From Chromobacterium haemolyticum (GTDB lineage: Bacteria > Pseudomonadota > Gammaproteobacteria > Burkholderiales > Chromobacteriaceae), in assembly GCF_002081825.1 (NCBI RefSeq), contig NZ_MUKU01000004.1, positions 1-64,000 on the forward strand: a DNA stretch of 64,000 bases, given 5' to 3'. The translations under genes and the position numbers were made by a program. A model generated the notes under the pieces. That model saw only the letters and a list, made by a program, of their open reading frames with translations, had not been told where the DNA came from and made no database searches. Below, piece by piece: positions 62,774-64,000 of this stretch (the first letter of the stretch is position 1; each line of letters begins with the position of its first letter).

Positions 62774-63646
62774 ATGGACAAGCAGCAAATCGACGAAATC
62801 GTACGCGCGGTGATGACCCAGCTGGCGCAGCCCGCGCCGGCCACCGTCCCCGACGCCGCCAAAGCGGCCCCGGCCAGCGCCGAGGAAGCCCTGCCCGACC
62901 TGGGCGGCGAAGCCTTCCGGCTGTGGATGGGCGTGGCGGCGCCCCAGCGCGCCGAAGTGCTGGCCGAATTCCGCGCCAACACCGCCGCCCGCGTCTGCAC
63001 CGGCCGCGCCGGCCCGCGCCCGCGCACCACCGCGCTGCTGCGCTTCCTGGCCGACCACTCGCGCTCCAAGGACACCGTGCTTAAGGAGGTGCCGCAGCCA
63101 TGGGTGGAGGAAAAAGGCCTGCTGGAGCTGCAAAGCGAGATCGACAACAAAGACCAGTACCTGACCCGCCCCGACATGGGCCGCCGCCTGAACGAGGCCT
63201 CGCTGCAGCTGTTGAAAACGCGCTGCAAGCAACGGCCGCAAGTGCAGGTGGTGGTCTCCGACGGCCTGTCCACCGACGCCGTCACCGCCAACTTCGACGA
63301 AATCCTGCCGCCGCTGCTCAAGGGGCTGGAAAGCGCCGGCCTCGACGTCGGCACGCCCTTCTTCGTCCGCTACGGCCGGGTCAAGGTGGAAGACCAGGTG
63401 GGCGAAACGCTGGGCGCGCAGGTGGTGATCCTGCTGGTGGGCGAACGCCCTGGCCTCGGCCAGTCGGAAAGCCTGTCCTGCTACATGGTGTACGCGCCCA
63501 ACGCCGCCACGGTGGAGGCGGACCGCACCTGCCTCTCCAATATCCACCGCGGCGGCACGCCGCCGGTGGAAGCCGCCGCCGTCATCGTGGACCTCGCCAA
63601 ACGCATGCTGGAGAAGAAGGCTTCCGGCATGGCGCTGAACCGTTAA
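62774..63646 (+). CDS. eutC: EutC, ethanolamine ammonia-lyase small subunit
   Basis: This 290-aa protein has an N-terminal targeting helix ([19 protein letters not shown]) and an Ala/Pro linker. The cobalamin-contacting core has [48 protein letters not shown] and [20 protein letters not shown]. It forms the lyase with EutB. The ATG at 62774 follows TTGGAG. Confidence 0.96.
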   Translation: MDKQQIDEIVRAVMTQLAQPAPATVPDAAKAAPASAEEALPDLGGEAFRLWMGVAAPQRAEVLAEFRANTAARVCTGRAGPRPRTTALLRFLADHSRSKDTVLKEVPQPWVEEKGLLELQSEIDNKDQYLTRPDMGRRLNEASLQLLKTRCKQRPQVQVVVSDGLSTDAVTANFDEILPPLLKGLESAGLDVGTPFFVRYGRVKVEDQVGETLGAQVVILLVGERPGLGQSESLSCYMVYAPNAATVEADRTCLSNIHRGGTPPVEAAAVIVDLAKRMLEKKASGMALNR

Positions 63647-63657
63647 AGGAGACCGTC

Positions 63658-64000
63658 ATGGCAGTTCTGGATCTGATCAAACCCAGCGTCAAGGCCGTGC
63701 GCCTGATCGCCTCGGCCCAATCCGACTTCAAGGCCGCGCTCAAGCTGCCCGCCCACATCAACAGCCTGGGCCTGCTGACCGCCGATTCCGACGACGTCGC
63801 CTACATCGCCGCCGACGAGGCCACCAAGCAGGCGCAGGTGGAGGTGGTGTTCGGCCGCTCGCTGTACGCCGGCGCGGCGCACAGCTCCTCGCCCACCGCC
63901 GGCGAAGTGCTGATCATCCTCGGCGGCGGCTCGCCGGCCGAAGTACGCGCCGGACTGGACTCGATGATGGCCACCATCGCGGACGGCCCCGCCTTCCGCT
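63658..64000 (+). CDS. eutL: EutL, trimeric BMC shell protein (partial, cut by window edge)
   Basis: The first 114 residues are present, starting [21 protein letters not shown] and including [44 protein letters not shown]. This is the first BMC domain of EutL, normally about 219 aa with two domains and a gated pore. AAAGGAG precedes the ATG. Genes eutK and eutR would be expected beyond the edge if the Salmonella order continues. Confidence 0.94.
   Translation, partial: MAVLDLIKPSVKAVRLIASAQSDFKAALKLPAHINSLGLLTADSDDVAYIAADEATKQAQVEVVFGRSLYAGAAHSSSPTAGEVLIILGGGSPAEVRAGLDSMMATIADGPAFR

Noticed and set aside
1-64000. CRISPR arrays, tRNA or rRNA genes
   Set aside because: No regularly spaced direct repeats and no cloverleaf or rRNA segments were noticed on reading; a tRNAscan or Infernal run would confirm.

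Overview
The window is high-GC DNA (about 65-70 percent by eye, with islands of AT-rich sequence) whose gene set fits a betaproteobacterium of the Neisseriales, most likely Chromobacterium or a close relative. Supporting this are a CNP1-like protein, a TusA-pyrC pair, a DeoR-glmS pair, a complete opp operon and an Ecp-type pilus operon. The genus call is an inference from gene content, not from a marker gene.

Layout. 1-591: one end of an IS4-type insertion sequence, sitting inside the terminator of an M48 protease gene. 632-2409: M48 protease and cdh. 2468-8349: oppABCDF on the minus strand, with promoter, intercistronic hairpin and terminator. 8949-13208: an RND efflux adaptor and pump with no outer-membrane channel. 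13223-17630: housekeeping genes (CNP1-like, NRDE, TusA, pyrC, FKBP, TauE).

17793-27561 is an unusual, tightly packed plus-strand operon: an HpaB-like flavin monooxygenase, a Rieske oxygenase, a diaminobutyrate-type aminotransferase (frameshifted), an ornithine/lysine N-hydroxylase-like enzyme, a DAO-type flavoenzyme, a PaiB-like FMN protein, an AFG1/ZapE-like ATPase, a tautomerase, a flavin-reductase remnant ending in a dispersed repeat, and an isocitrate-lyase-superfamily C-C lyase. I do not recognise this combination. It looks like an undescribed oxidative (bio)synthetic or catabolic pathway that is beginning to decay in this strain.

27598-31346: a BvgAS/EvgAS-like two-component system (divergent response regulator and tripartite hybrid kinase). 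31794-41262: an ecpABCDE-like chaperone-usher pilus operon on the minus strand whose adhesin is about three times the usual length and carries three repeats. 41401-43745: an accessory patch with dispersed repeats, a probable C4-type (P4/P1 phage-like) antisense RNA followed by a Cys-rich leader peptide and a 174-aa protein, a cold-shock gene and gene remnants. 44041-46661: glmS and its DeoR-type regulator. 46707-50606: a PAS sigma-54 activator divergent from ddaH-arcD, with a near-perfect -24/-12 promoter and a palindromic upstream site.

50879-64000: a plus-strand ethanolamine-utilisation microcompartment operon, eutSPQTDMNEJGHABC and the start of eutL, in the same order as the Salmonella long operon. 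Ethanolamine enters (EutH), is split by EutBC with AdoCbl made by EutT and reactivation by EutA. The acetaldehyde is then oxidised by EutE and EutD or reduced by EutG inside a shell of EutS/M/N/L.

A family of roughly 145-bp MITE-like repeats (complete or partial copies near 14.9, 26.5, 31.4, 41.4 and 42.5 kb, plus a related 375-bp element at 31.4-31.8 kb) runs through the left and middle parts. One copy coincides with loss of the flavin-reductase gene. No tRNA, rRNA or CRISPR array was found.
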